NCBI GenBank assembly: GCA_022826345.1
Contig: JAJDVB010000023.1
Location: 3,161 to 67,160, forward strand
Length of the DNA: 64,000 bases
Direction: 5' to 3'
DNA from: Alphaproteobacteria bacterium
Lineage (GTDB): Bacteria > Pseudomonadota > Alphaproteobacteria > UBA828
Shown here: one piece after another, positions 34,037 to 42,800 of the stretch
How positions within the stretch are numbered: the first letter of the stretch is position 1
Layout of the letters: every line of letters begins with the position of its first letter
Program-made: the position numbers and the translations under genes
Notes under the pieces: model-generated
The model's database searches: none
The model's input: the letters and a program-made list of their open reading frames with translations, nothing else
Told to the model about the DNA's origin: nothing

Positions 34037-34747
34037 TCAGAGGCCGAGGTAGGCAGCCCTGACGTTGTCGTCCTTGATGAGCTCGTTGGCCGGCCCCTGG
34101 AGCACGAGCGAGCCCTGCTCCAGCACGTAGCCGTGGGAGGCGACGCTCAGCGCCAGCGCGGCATTCTGCTCCACCAGAACCACGCCGACGTTCTCATCGA
34201 CGGTGAGCACGCGGAGTGTCTCCATGATCCTCTGCTCGATCACCGGCGCAAGTCCGATGGAGGGCTCGTCCAGGAGTAGCAGCTTGGGGTCGGACATGAG
34301 CGCGCGGCCGAAGGCCAGCATCTGCTGCTCGCCGCCGCTCAGATCGCGCGCGAGCTGGCGCCGACGGTCCTTGAGAATGGGGAAGTGCTGGTAGATCCGG
34401 TCCAAGTCGCGGCGGATGGCCTTCCTGTCCTTACGCAGATAGGCGCCCACCATCAGGTTGTCGTAGACGCTGATGCGCGGGAAGAGCTCGCGCCCCTCCG
34501 GCACGTGCGAGATTCCCATGCGCACGATGGCGGTGGGCGAGGCTGCGTCGATCCGCTCGCCGAGGAAGCGAATCTCCCCCGACTCAGGCCGGATCAGGCC
34601 CGAGATGGTCTTGAGCAGGGTCGTCTTGCCGGCACCGTTGCTGCCGACGATGGTCGTGATCGTCCTCTCTTCCGCCGAGATCGATACCTCGGAGAGCGCC
34701 GAGATCAGATCGTACTTGACCGTCAGATCTTGGGTCTCAAGCATCAT
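34037..34747 (-). CDS. livF: Branched-chain amino acid-type ABC transporter ATP-binding protein LivF
   Basis: The 236-residue ATPase has Walker A GSNGAGKTT at about 34-42, the LivF-typical HVPEGRELFP, signature LSGGEQQ and Walker B LLLLDEPSIGLAP. Its ATG lies inside the end of livG, an 11-bp overlap in another frame (ATGATGCTTGA). It energises the LivHM permease. Transport may concern an amino acid, amide or carboxylate, since Liv-type systems are broad. An 89-bp gap separates it from the downstream HMG-CoA synthase-like gene; otherwise the operon is tight. Confidence 0.93.
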   Translation of the reverse strand: MMLETQDLTVKYDLISALSEVSISAEERTITTIVGSNGAGKTTLLKTISGLIRPESGEIRFLGERIDAASPTAIVRMGISHVPEGRELFPRISVYDNLMVGAYLRKDRKAIRRDLDRIYQHFPILKDRRRQLARDLSGGEQQMLAFGRALMSDPKLLLLDEPSIGLAPVIEQRIMETLRVLTVDENVGVVLVEQNAALALSVASHGYVLEQGSLVLQGPANELIKDDNVRAAYLGL

Positions 34748-35507
34748 GGCGTGACGGCTTCCCGAGATAGGCCTCGATGACGGCCGGGTTGCTGGTCACC
34801 TCGTCCGCCGTGCCTTCGGCGATCTTCTCGCCGAAGTCGATCACGGTGATGAGCTCGCAGACACTGAGCACGGAGCGCACGTCGTGCTCGACCAGGAGTA
34901 TCGTGATGCCGTGGTCGCGCAGACCCGCGATCTTCTGCGCAACGCTGATCTTTTCGGTCGGGTTGAGGCCGGCGAGCGGCTCGTCCAGCATCAAGAGCGT
35001 CGGCCTGACAGCGAGCGCGGTAGCGATCGAGAGCACCCGCTGCATGCCGGCAGGAAGAAGACGTGCGGTCGTTTCCGCATCGTCCGAAAGCGCCATGAAG
35101 TCGAGAATCCACTCGGTGCTCTCGTCCACGCTTTCGAACTGCGGCAGCCTCTCGAGGGAGGGCCGCGGCCTCGCCCCCCGGCGCCCGGCGTGGACGTGAT
35201 GGCCCATCGCCACGTTCTCGCGCACCGTCATCTCGCGGTAGATGCTGGTGAGCTGAAAGGTGCGGACGAGCCCGCGCTTGGCAATCTGGTGCGGCCGCTT
35301 GCCCTTGATGGAGTGGCCCTGGAAGCGCACCTCGCCGGAAGTGGGCTTCAGGAAGCCGCTGATGAGGTGGAACATCGTCGTCTTGCCGGAGCCGTTCGGC
35401 CCGATGAGACCCCGAATCTGCCCCTCCGGAATCTCGAAGGAGATTCCCTTCACCGCGGCCAGCTTGCCGAAGCGTTTGGCGACGTTATCGACTTCGAGGA
35501 TCGCCAC
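34737..35507 (-). CDS. livG: Branched-chain amino acid-type ABC transporter ATP-binding protein LivG
   Basis: The 256-residue ATPase has Walker A GPNGSGKTT at about 37-45, TFQLTSIYREMTV as the family-typical Q-loop segment and Walker B TLLMLDEPLAGLNPTE. Its signature region reads LLPAGMQRVLSIATALA in place of the usual LSxGQ. That altered ABC signature is worth noting, though LivG proteins are often written LSYGQQR. It pairs with LivF on the LivHM permease. It starts just past the LivM stop and overlaps livF by 11 bp. Confidence 0.92.
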   Translation of the reverse strand: MAILEVDNVAKRFGKLAAVKGISFEIPEGQIRGLIGPNGSGKTTMFHLISGFLKPTSGEVRFQGHSIKGKRPHQIAKRGLVRTFQLTSIYREMTVRENVAMGHHVHAGRRGARPRPSLERLPQFESVDESTEWILDFMALSDDAETTARLLPAGMQRVLSIATALAVRPTLLMLDEPLAGLNPTEKISVAQKIAGLRDHGITILLVEHDVRSVLSVCELITVIDFGEKIAEGTADEVTSNPAVIEAYLGKPSRHDA

Positions 35508-35510
35508 TGG

Positions 35511-36536
35511 TCACTGCCTCTGCCGGGCTCCGCCCGGCGGTCTATCACCGCGGCTCCCCCACCAGCGCCGTGCGCGCTGCACGAGGCGGATGATGACCAT
35601 CTCCAGTCCGCCTTCCGCCAACAGGATCACGGCGAGGACGCTGACGCCCCAGAGCAGCGGAATCCACTGCGTGAAGTCCCGGAACACCTCTTCCAGCGCG
35701 GTCAAATAGAGCAGGCCGACGAGCGGCCCCCAGAAGGTCGTGACGCCGCCGACGATAGCCGCCGCCACCAGCTTGAACATGAGGACCGAGCTGAAGTCCA
35801 GCGGATTGATCAACCCGTTGAAGTTCGCGTAGAGCACGCCGCTGAAGCCCGCGACCACAGAGCCCATGACGAAGGGGAGGGTCCGCAGCGCCCAGGTGTT
35901 GATGCCGATCGATTCCGACAGCTCCTCGTTGGCGGCCACCGCCTTGATCGTGTTGCCGAGGCGCGAGAGGTCGAAGCGGTAGAGCAATAGGCCAACGACC
36001 ACGGCGAGCGCCAACGCCAGATAGTAGAAGCCGACGCTGTTGCCGAAATCCATCCCGAGGATGGGCTCCGGCCGCGGGATGAAGGAGATGCCGTAGGTGC
36101 CGCCGGTGATGCCGCTGAACTGGACATAGCACTGGCGCAGCGCTTCGCCCGCCGCAAAGGTGCTCAGGAAGAAATAATAGTGTCGGGTGCGCAGCACCGG
36201 ATAGGCGATGATCATCGCGAAGGCACCCGCGATCAGCGCGCCGAGGAAGAACGTCGCCCAGAACGACCAGGGCGTCTCTAGCGTCGTGAGCACCGCCGTC
36301 GTGTAGGCGCCGAGGCCGGCCGTCGAAATGTGCGCGAACGACCAGCCGCCCATGGTCGTAATCAGCCGGTAGCCCATCAACGAGACCGCGTTGATGGTGA
36401 AGAGCACCAGCACGCTCTGCCAGTAGACCGAGAGTGCGTGGGGCAGTGCCACCAGCAGCGGCAGCGCGATGCCGGTGCCGACACACGCCCGCAAGAAAAT
36501 CTTGTTGGCCTGTCGGTTGGCGGCGCGGTTGATCAT
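35511..36536 (-). CDS. livM: Branched-chain amino acid-type ABC transporter permease LivM
   Basis: The 341-residue hydrophobic permease of the LivM family contains SLMGYRLITTMGGWSFAHI near residue 45 and the cytoplasmic EAA-like loop GNTIKAVAANEELSESIGIN. It has about nine to ten membrane segments. The ATG at 36536 overlaps the livH stop by four bases (ATGA), the usual livHM coupling. A 65-codon open stretch upstream is only livH read in another frame and was excluded. Confidence 0.93.
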   Translation of the reverse strand: MINRAANRQANKIFLRACVGTGIALPLLVALPHALSVYWQSVLVLFTINAVSLMGYRLITTMGGWSFAHISTAGLGAYTTAVLTTLETPWSFWATFFLGALIAGAFAMIIAYPVLRTRHYYFFLSTFAAGEALRQCYVQFSGITGGTYGISFIPRPEPILGMDFGNSVGFYYLALALAVVVGLLLYRFDLSRLGNTIKAVAANEELSESIGINTWALRTLPFVMGSVVAGFSGVLYANFNGLINPLDFSSVLMFKLVAAAIVGGVTTFWGPLVGLLYLTALEEVFRDFTQWIPLLWGVSVLAVILLAEGGLEMVIIRLVQRARRWWGSRGDRPPGGARQRQ

Positions 36537-37396
36537 TCGCGCGCCCCGAGCAGCCCGCTCGGCAGAAAGGAGAGCACTAGCAGCATGATGATGGCGTCGA
36601 CCATCGGCGCGAATTTGCCCGCGCCGAACGTCGTCATGAGCGTGTCGATGATGCCGAACAGGAAGGCGGCGACCACGGCGCCGGAAAGGCTGCCGATACC
36701 GCCGACGATGATGATGATGAAGGCGCGCCAAAGCGCCTCACCGCCCATGAACGGGCTGATGATGAGCACGCTGCCCATGAGCACGCCGGAAATCGCCGCC
36801 AGCGCCGAGCCCACGAACATGGTCGTGAGCGCGATGTGGTTCATGCTGATGCCCTGCAGCATGGCGCCGGTTCGGTTCTGCGCGGTCGCGCGGACGGCGC
36901 GCCCGAGATCGGTGTGCATCAGGAAGAGATAGAGGCCGCCCATCATCACGACGGTGAAGCCGAACACCACCAGCCTCTGAATCGGCAGGACCATGCCCTC
37001 GAACAGGATGAAGCCCGGAAACGGCGCCGGGACAGACTGCCCCATTGGGCCGATGGCCTTCACGACCGCCACCTGAAGGACATAGGAGAGCCCGAGTGTC
37101 GCCATGAATATCGAGAAGGGCTGTTCCCGCAATCGATGGAAGATCGAGAGCTGGACCAGGATCCCGAGTATCCCGACCACTGCCGCGCCGACGATCAGGG
37201 CGATAATGAAGGTCGCACCCGGAGGCAGGATGCCGGTGAAGGCGTTGATCAACAGCCAGAGCGCGTAGCCGCCGAACATGTAGAACTCGCCATGCGCGAA
37301 GTTGATGGTGCGCATGACGCCGAAGACGAGCGCGAGCCCGACCGCGAAGGACACATAGAAGGTGCTGAGAAAGATGATGTTGGCGACGATTTGCAT
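36533..37396 (-). CDS. livH: Branched-chain amino acid-type ABC transporter permease LivH
   Basis: This 287-residue permease of the LivH family has the conserved MRTINFAHGEFYMFGGY near residue 28 and the loop GRAVRATAQNRTGAMLQGI. It has about eight membrane segments and forms the inner-membrane channel with LivM. It starts 172 bp after the binding-protein gene, with a strong hairpin in between, and couples directly into livM. Confidence 0.93.
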   Translation of the reverse strand: MQIVANIIFLSTFYVSFAVGLALVFGVMRTINFAHGEFYMFGGYALWLLINAFTGILPPGATFIIALIVGAAVVGILGILVQLSIFHRLREQPFSIFMATLGLSYVLQVAVVKAIGPMGQSVPAPFPGFILFEGMVLPIQRLVVFGFTVVMMGGLYLFLMHTDLGRAVRATAQNRTGAMLQGISMNHIALTTMFVGSALAAISGVLMGSVLIISPFMGGEALWRAFIIIIVGGIGSLSGAVVAAFLFGIIDTLMTTFGAGKFAPMVDAIIMLLVLSFLPSGLLGARE

Positions 37397-37504
37397 GTCG
37401 TTACGGCCGCTATGACCGCCTAATGCCTAGCGCTGTCGCCGCGCGCGGCGGGGCCGAGCGGGCCAGCCGCTCGTGGTATGCGCCTGCCGGGTATCGAAAA
37501 TGGA

Positions 37505-37546
37505 CGGGCCGGGAACGACGCCGCACGCGACGCGCTTCCCGGCCCG
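37505..37546 (-). promoter_or_regulatory. Intercistronic stem-loop after the Liv-type binding-protein gene
   Basis: A perfect 11-bp inverted repeat (37505-37515 with 37536-37546) flanks a 20-base loop and begins 22 bp past the binding-protein stop. On the minus strand TCCATTTTCG follows, only a weak U-tract. Partial termination or mRNA protection would leave the permease genes less expressed. The remaining 172-bp gap shows nothing else. Confidence 0.55.
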
Positions 37547-37568
37547 CAAAACCAGCCGTTTCAGTGGC

Positions 37569-38858
37569 TTATCTGAATACCTGACCGCCTGCCTCGAGGA
37601 CGGGCAGGGCAACGGCCATGTTCTCCTCCCACCACGCGGCGTGGTCAAGGAGATGGTCGAGCACCAGGTTTCCGTCCGCACCGAGGTTGTAGATCGGCAA
37701 CGGCGTCAGCAGGTGGTTGTTGGCGCCATAGATCTCCTCACCGCCCCACCTGGAGGGACCGAAGATCGGGTGATCGACAACCTCCGCGCCGAGCAGGGTC
37801 TTCATCACGACCTCGGAATCGATGCTGGGCGACATCCTGATCCCAGCCTCGATCGTGCCGATCGCGGCATAGCCGATCGGGGTGTAGGGCGACCACTGGT
37901 CTTCGCCGAACTGCTCCACGTAGGTGGTGTAGAGTTCGTGACCCTTGGCGCTGAAGGACGCCTCGGAGGCTTCGAACGCGTAGCCGAAATACATCCGCCC
38001 GGCGAGCACCTCGGCGGGCACCCGCTTCAGGATGAGCGGCATGGTGAAGCCCTCGGCGCAATAGACGCCCTTGAAGCCGAGCTGCTCGACGGTCTCGACC
38101 ATGATGGCGAGCTGCGCCGGCACGAAGCCGAGCTGACAGATCATGTCCGGCTCGGACGCCATCAGCGGCGTGAGCAGGCCGAGCATGTCCTTGGTCGCGT
38201 CAGGCGAATAGCTCTCGTTGTAGACGATCTCCGCCTGATCCGGGTGCGCCGCCACGCCGGCCTCGAAATAGGCCTTGGCCGCGAGGCCGTAGGACGCGTC
38301 CGCGGTGATGATGGCGACCTTCTTTACGTCCGGGTTGGCGGTGAGCGCGCGGCTTGCGACCAGCATGTAGGCCGCCGGCGAACCCGTGATGCCGCCGATC
38401 AGGTACGGGTGATCCTTGCTCAGATAGCCCGCGCCGTAGGACGTGGTAAGCACGTGGTGGTCGGTGGTCATCTGGGCGATCGCCTGCCGGCTGCCCGGTG
38501 TGAAGGTCTGCAGCATGAACTTGATACCGTCGTCCAGGATGGCGCGACGGCCGGCCTTCAGCTCCTCGCCCGGGATGTAGCAGACGTTGTCGTACGCCTT
38601 GATCTCGATCATGTAGCGCTTGCCGTCGCCGGCCAGAAGACCGCCCTCGGCATTGAGCTGATCCGCCCATATCTGCATGCCACGGGTGATGGGAATCCCC
38701 CATTGCCCGCAATCGCCGGCCTGCGGCTGGATCGCGCCCACTTGGAGCGTCTCCTGCGCCGATGCCGTTTCGGTGGTGGCTGTGACGGCCATGCCCAAAG
38801 CGGCCGCACCGGCGACTGCCGACAATGCAAGCCTGGGAATGCCCCTAGTTTTCCTCAT
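37569..38858 (-). CDS. Liv/amide-type ABC transporter substrate-binding protein
   Basis: The 429-residue protein has a signal peptide (MRKTRGIPRLALSAVAGAAA, hydrophobic core, probable cleavage after TASA|Q). The mature part is a Peripla_BP_6 type I binding protein with TLQVGAIQPQAGDCGQWG and VAIITADASYGLAAKAYFEAG. The frame is open to 38906, but the -10 box of the likely promoter lies at 38894-38899, so 38858 (or the ATG at 38867) is the start. It binds the imported ligand, perhaps an amino acid, amide or aromatic acid, and is the first gene of the operon that continues into beta-oxidation-like genes. Confidence 0.88.
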   Translation of the reverse strand: MRKTRGIPRLALSAVAGAAALGMAVTATTETASAQETLQVGAIQPQAGDCGQWGIPITRGMQIWADQLNAEGGLLAGDGKRYMIEIKAYDNVCYIPGEELKAGRRAILDDGIKFMLQTFTPGSRQAIAQMTTDHHVLTTSYGAGYLSKDHPYLIGGITGSPAAYMLVASRALTANPDVKKVAIITADASYGLAAKAYFEAGVAAHPDQAEIVYNESYSPDATKDMLGLLTPLMASEPDMICQLGFVPAQLAIMVETVEQLGFKGVYCAEGFTMPLILKRVPAEVLAGRMYFGYAFEASEASFSAKGHELYTTYVEQFGEDQWSPYTPIGYAAIGTIEAGIRMSPSIDSEVVMKTLLGAEVVDHPIFGPSRWGGEEIYGANNHLLTPLPIYNLGADGNLVLDHLLDHAAWWEENMAVALPVLEAGGQVFR

Positions 38859-38893
38859 AGTTCCCATCTCCCTCCGTGTCAGAACCGCCATCG

Positions 38894-38922
38894 CTTTTAG
38901 AGACATTGCCCAGCCCCGTCAA
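38894..38922 (-). promoter_or_regulatory. Sigma70-type promoter of the Liv/beta-oxidation operon
   Basis: On the minus strand TTGACG (38922-38917) and TAAAAG (38899-38894) are separated by exactly 17 bases. They match consensus at five and four of six positions. Transcription would begin near 38887, about 28 bases before the binding-protein ATG at 38858, with an AG-rich ribosome site (GGAGGGAG) in between. Confidence 0.55.
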
Positions 38923-38984
38923 TCGACGGCGGTTGAACCGGCGAAGCGTTCATGGGATGGACAATTTCGACGATGGGGGAGCGG

Positions 38985-39620
38985 ATGAGCCGGGGCGCCA
39001 CGAGCGAATTCAGTCTCCGCTTGATGACGGCGGATGACATCGGGCGGGTCCCTGTGGGCTGCCAGGGCGGCGAAGCGGCGCTCAGGGCGCGGATTGCCGA
39101 CGTAGGCTCCGCAGCCGTCCTCGCCTTCGACGGCGCCCAGCATGTGGCCCAGCTCCAGTTCCGTCGTTACGACCGTGCGTGCCGCTCGCCCGACGGTCTG
39201 TGGAACCCACTCTACTGGGGCGAGTTCGGCGACTCCGCGCCTGCCCTGCCCGCCGATAGCCTCTCGATCTTCTGCTACCACGTGGGCCAGCTCGACGAGT
39301 CCGAGCGCCGGGATGCGCGCTACCAGGGCCGGGGCCTCGGCGTGGCACTCCTAGATTATCTGCTCGATTGGGCCGCTGGCGCGGGCTTCGCGGCGATTGC
39401 GGCGAAGGCGACGCCACCGCACCGGGCGGTGATGGGCTTCATGGGCGGCCAGCCAGCGAGCGTCTATGAGGCGTGCGGCTTCACGGTCGAGGCGAGCTGG
39501 ATTGACAGGCAATTGCTCGATGTGGTCCATGAGAAGGCGCTGGTGCCCGAGGGGACCACGCCCGATGTAGCGGCCCGCGTGAGCCTCTGCGTGAAGGCTC
39601 TCGCGGGTAGTATCGAATAG
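38985..39620 (+). CDS. GNAT family N-acetyltransferase
   Basis: The 211-residue protein has a GNAT-like core. The acetyl-CoA loop is RYQGRGLGVALLDYLLDWA at about 113-131 and QPASVYEACGF follows later in the fold. The first 60 residues are less typical. The ATG at 38985 follows GGGGGAG; ATGs at 38973 and 38952 are also in frame. It is the first gene of the plus-strand run and is transcribed divergently from the Liv operon across about 125 bp. The acceptor substrate is unknown. Confidence 0.75.
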   Translation: MSRGATSEFSLRLMTADDIGRVPVGCQGGEAALRARIADVGSAAVLAFDGAQHVAQLQFRRYDRACRSPDGLWNPLYWGEFGDSAPALPADSLSIFCYHVGQLDESERRDARYQGRGLGVALLDYLLDWAAGAGFAAIAAKATPPHRAVMGFMGGQPASVYEACGFTVEASWIDRQLLDVVHEKALVPEGTTPDVAARVSLCVKALAGSIE

Positions 39621-39634
39621 TCCAGGGGAGGGGT

Positions 39635-40396
39635 ATGTCCAAGGTCATGATCGTCACGGGCGGCAGCCGCGGGATCGGCGCCGCCATTGCGCGGCTCGCG
39701 GGTAATAATGGCTACGATGTCGCCGTCAACTACGCCCAGGCCAAGGATCGAGCGGAGGAGGTCGCCGCCGATATCCGGAAGGCCGGCCAACGCGCCATCG
39801 CGGTCCAGGCCGATATGGGCAAGGAAGACGACATCCTGCGGATGCTGGAAACGGTCGACAACGAGCTCGGGCCGGTCTCCGCCGTCGTCAACAACGCCGC
39901 GATCGACTACGAGACCCTGATCCCCGACATGACCTTGGAGGGGCTGGAGCGCGTCTTCGCCATCAACGTCTTCGGCCTGTTCGTCATCGCGCGCGAGGCC
40001 GTCACGCGCATGTCCACCAAGCACGGCGGCAAGGGCGGCTCCATCGTGAACGTGGGCTCCATCTCGGCGCGGTACGGCGGGTTGCCCAGCGATGTCGTCT
40101 ACGCGTCCTCCAAGGGCGCTGTGGACTCGTTCACCAAGGGCCTCGCCCACGAATACGCCGAGCACGGCATCCGGGTGAACTGCGTGCGCCCCGGCCTCAT
40201 CCTCACGGACATCTGGGAGCGTTCCATCGGGCCCGAGGCCGCGATCGCACTCGGCAAGACCGGCTCGATGCTGAAGCGCATCGGCCAGCCCGAGGAAATC
40301 GCCACCATGGTACTGTGGCTCTGCTCGGACGAGGCCTCCTACGTCACCGCTGCGATCTACGATGTGGACGGGGGGCGCGGCAACCGACCGGCCTGA
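39635..40396 (+). CDS. SDR family oxidoreductase (glucose/ribitol type)
   Basis: This 253-residue classical SDR has TGGSRGIG at about 8-15, NNAAIDYE, VNVGSISARYGG and the catalytic YASSK. SDRs of this subgroup act on sugars, polyols or keto acids with NAD(P)H. It starts 15 bp after the acetyltransferase gene, and the cupin gene follows after 49 bp. Confidence 0.87.
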   Translation: MSKVMIVTGGSRGIGAAIARLAGNNGYDVAVNYAQAKDRAEEVAADIRKAGQRAIAVQADMGKEDDILRMLETVDNELGPVSAVVNNAAIDYETLIPDMTLEGLERVFAINVFGLFVIAREAVTRMSTKHGGKGGSIVNVGSISARYGGLPSDVVYASSKGAVDSFTKGLAHEYAEHGIRVNCVRPGLILTDIWERSIGPEAAIALGKTGSMLKRIGQPEEIATMVLWLCSDEASYVTAAIYDVDGGRGNRPA

Positions 40397-40445
40397 GCGG
40401 AGCGCGCGTAGGTAACGAACGACCGATTACGTTGGGAGGGAGCCG

Positions 40446-40784
40446 ATGAGCGGCATCAAGGTCATGAGTTTGAGCGATGCGGAGGTTTACGAGGACGAGA
40501 CCGTTATCAGCCGTCGGCTCGTCCGCCGTGCGCACGGGTCGGAAGAGATGTCGCTCAACGTCTCAACCCTGAAGGAAGGCATGGAAGACCCGGACTGCGT
40601 CTACGCCGACTACGACGAGATCGTCTACGTCCTGAGCGGCACCGCGGAGTTGACCATCGACGGCGAGACACAGACGGTGGGCAAGGGGACCGCCTTCTAT
40701 GTCCCGCGCGGGGCCTCCTACGGCTACAAGGTGATCGAGGGGCCCAACGACGTGATCGCGGTGTTCACGCCGGCCAAGACCTAG
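40446..40784 (+). CDS. Cupin domain-containing protein
   Basis: The 112-residue protein is a single cupin_2 barrel. YDEIVYVLSGTAELTIDGE at about 57-75 and the second motif GKGTAFYVPRGASYGYKV at about 79-96 define the fold. The first motif lacks the usual HxH pair (it reads ADYDEIVYVL), so metal binding may be altered. The ATG at 40446 follows GGGAGGGAG. It could be a small isomerase or regulator-like ligand binder. It lies directly before the second basic-tailed HyuB gene. Confidence 0.8.
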   Translation: MSGIKVMSLSDAEVYEDETVISRRLVRRAHGSEEMSLNVSTLKEGMEDPDCVYADYDEIVYVLSGTAELTIDGETQTVGKGTAFYVPRGASYGYKVIEGPNDVIAVFTPAKT

Positions 40785-40813
40785 CAATGCCGCACGAGGC
40801 GGGAGGAAAGCGA

Positions 40814-42775
40814 ATGGCACGATCGAAGATGACCAATGGCAAGAGCCGCCCGGCGGCCCTCGGTCGCACGACGCGCACCACGCGCACCACGCGCCCCAAG
40901 GCCCGGAAGCGAAAGACGAACGGGCGCGCCGATATCGATCCGATCACCTTTTCGGTCATTCTCAACCGCTTCAATACGATCGCCAACGAGATGACGCTCG
41001 TGATGGAGCGCACGGCGTGGACCTCCATCATCGCGCTTTCGCACGACTTCTCCTGCGCGATCTACGACCGCAAGGACCGGCAGGTCTGCATGATGGACGC
41101 GCTGCCGATCCACACGAACTCCATGCACGTCGTGCTGAAGGAGATTGCGCGGGTCTTCGACGGCGACATTCACGACGGCGACGTGATCGTCTGCAACGAC
41201 CCCTACAGCGGCAACACCCACGTGGGCGACTTCGTGACCGCGTGCCCCGTCTTCTACAAGGGTGAGCATCTGTTCTGGAGCGTGACCAAGGGCCATCAGC
41301 TCGATTGCGGCGCCTTCATGCCGACCAGCGTGCCCGCCGCGGCAAAGGACGTGTGGCAGGAGGGCCTGCAGCTCCCGCCGATCAAGTTCTACAAGAAGGG
41401 CAAGCCCTGCGAGGACATCATCCGCATGTACCTCGCCAACGTGCGCTGGAAGGACTGGCTCTACGGGGACCTCATGGCGCAGCTCGGGTCCATTTGGACC
41501 GGCCGGCGGCGCATCCTCGAGATGCTGGAGCGCTATGGCAAGGACGAGCTCGAGGGCTACATCGACGCGATCTTCGAGTATTCGGACCAACGCATGGCGG
41601 ACGAAATCCGTGCCATGCCCGACGGCGAGTATCACGGCGATGCCTGGCTCGACACTGACGGCCAGGGCGGCACGAACATCCCGATTCACGCCAAGGTCAC
41701 GATCAAGGGCGACAGGGCGCACGTGGACTTTACTGGCTCCGCGCCGCAGACGCCCGGCTCCAACAACAGCACCCAGGGCGTGATGCAGGCGGCAGCCGGC
41801 ATTCCGATCATGTGCATGATCGACCCGACCATTCCGCACAATGACGGCTGTCTCAGGCACATCACGGCGGAGGCGCCGGCAGGCACGGTCTGCAACGCCA
41901 ACCACCCGTCCTCGACTGCGCTGGCAACCATCTGCCCCGGTGACACGATGCAGATCGCGGTGTGGAAGGCGCTGGCTCGGGCCATGCCGGATCGCGCGAC
42001 CGGCGGCATGCCCGCCATTCATTGCGTGCCCATGTTCTCGGGCACCGACCAGCGCAACGGCGAGTCCAAGGAGTGGGGCAGCATGGTGTTCAACGCCTCG
42101 CCCGGCGGGGGTGCCGGGGTCGGCACCGACGGCTGGCCGATCATGCTCTCGCCTGCTGCCCTTGGCGGGCAGAAGATCATCAGCGTCGAGGTGAGCGAGA
42201 TGCTCTACCCGATGCACTTCGACAAGCAGGAGATCGCCGCCGATTCCATGGGGCACGGCGAGGACATCGGCGGCCCCGGCGTGGACATCCGGATTCGCCC
42301 GATGAGCGGGGCGATGGACTGCAACATATTTGGCGACGGCAACATGAACCCGCCCTATGGCACGCTCGGCGGGACGCCGGGCATCGGCGGCGGCAACTAC
42401 AAGGAAAACCTGACCACCGGCAAGCGCACCTTCTGCTCGGCCAAGGGGAACATGGTCATCGAGGAGGACGAGATTTGGGTGGGCCTTTCCACCGGCGGTG
42501 GGGGGCGAGGCGATCCATTGGATCGCGATCCTGACGCGGTGCTGGAGAGTGTGCTCGACGGCATGATCTCGCTCGAGAGTGCCGAAGACGTTTACGGCGT
42601 CGCAATCGATCGCGCGACCATGACGGTGGATCTGACGGCAACCGAAGCGTTGCGCGAAAAGATTCGTGCGGCGCGCGGCCCGATCGAAGTCGTCAGGCCC
42701 GATCGTCCCGACGCGGGCGACTGGGTGCAGCGGAGCTTGCGGCAGGGCGACGACTACCTGATCGACCCGCAGTAG
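40814..42775 (+). CDS. Hydantoinase B family protein with basic N-terminal tail (HyuB copy 2)
   Basis: The 653-residue protein closely resembles the HyuB proteins at 26564 and 49682 across the family domain, which begins DPITFSVILNRFNTIANEM near residue 42. The tail before it is unusually rich in Arg, Lys and Thr and includes a TTRTTRTTR repeat. The hallmarks DPYSGNTHVGDFVTACP and STGGGGRGDPLDRDPDAV are intact. The ATG at 40814 follows GGAGGAAAGC. There is no HyuA gene beside it. The next gene is a PPOX-fold protein 25 bp downstream. Confidence 0.9.
   Translation: MARSKMTNGKSRPAALGRTTRTTRTTRPKARKRKTNGRADIDPITFSVILNRFNTIANEMTLVMERTAWTSIIALSHDFSCAIYDRKDRQVCMMDALPIHTNSMHVVLKEIARVFDGDIHDGDVIVCNDPYSGNTHVGDFVTACPVFYKGEHLFWSVTKGHQLDCGAFMPTSVPAAAKDVWQEGLQLPPIKFYKKGKPCEDIIRMYLANVRWKDWLYGDLMAQLGSIWTGRRRILEMLERYGKDELEGYIDAIFEYSDQRMADEIRAMPDGEYHGDAWLDTDGQGGTNIPIHAKVTIKGDRAHVDFTGSAPQTPGSNNSTQGVMQAAAGIPIMCMIDPTIPHNDGCLRHITAEAPAGTVCNANHPSSTALATICPGDTMQIAVWKALARAMPDRATGGMPAIHCVPMFSGTDQRNGESKEWGSMVFNASPGGGAGVGTDGWPIMLSPAALGGQKIISVEVSEMLYPMHFDKQEIAADSMGHGEDIGGPGVDIRIRPMSGAMDCNIFGDGNMNPPYGTLGGTPGIGGGNYKENLTTGKRTFCSAKGNMVIEEDEIWVGLSTGGGGRGDPLDRDPDAVLESVLDGMISLESAEDVYGVAIDRATMTVDLTATEALREKIRAARGPIEVVRPDRPDAGDWVQRSLRQGDDYLIDPQ
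40871..40897 (+). repeat. 9-bp tandem repeat coding for the TTRTTR tail
   Basis: Three consecutive 9-base units (ACGCGCACC, ACGCGCACC, ACGCGCCCC) encode the Thr-Arg-Thr repeat in the N-terminal tail of HyuB copy 2. The two first units are identical, consistent with slippage expansion inside the gene. Confidence 0.8.
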
Positions 42776-42800
42776 CGCGCAAAGGGGAGTTTCCAAGAAC

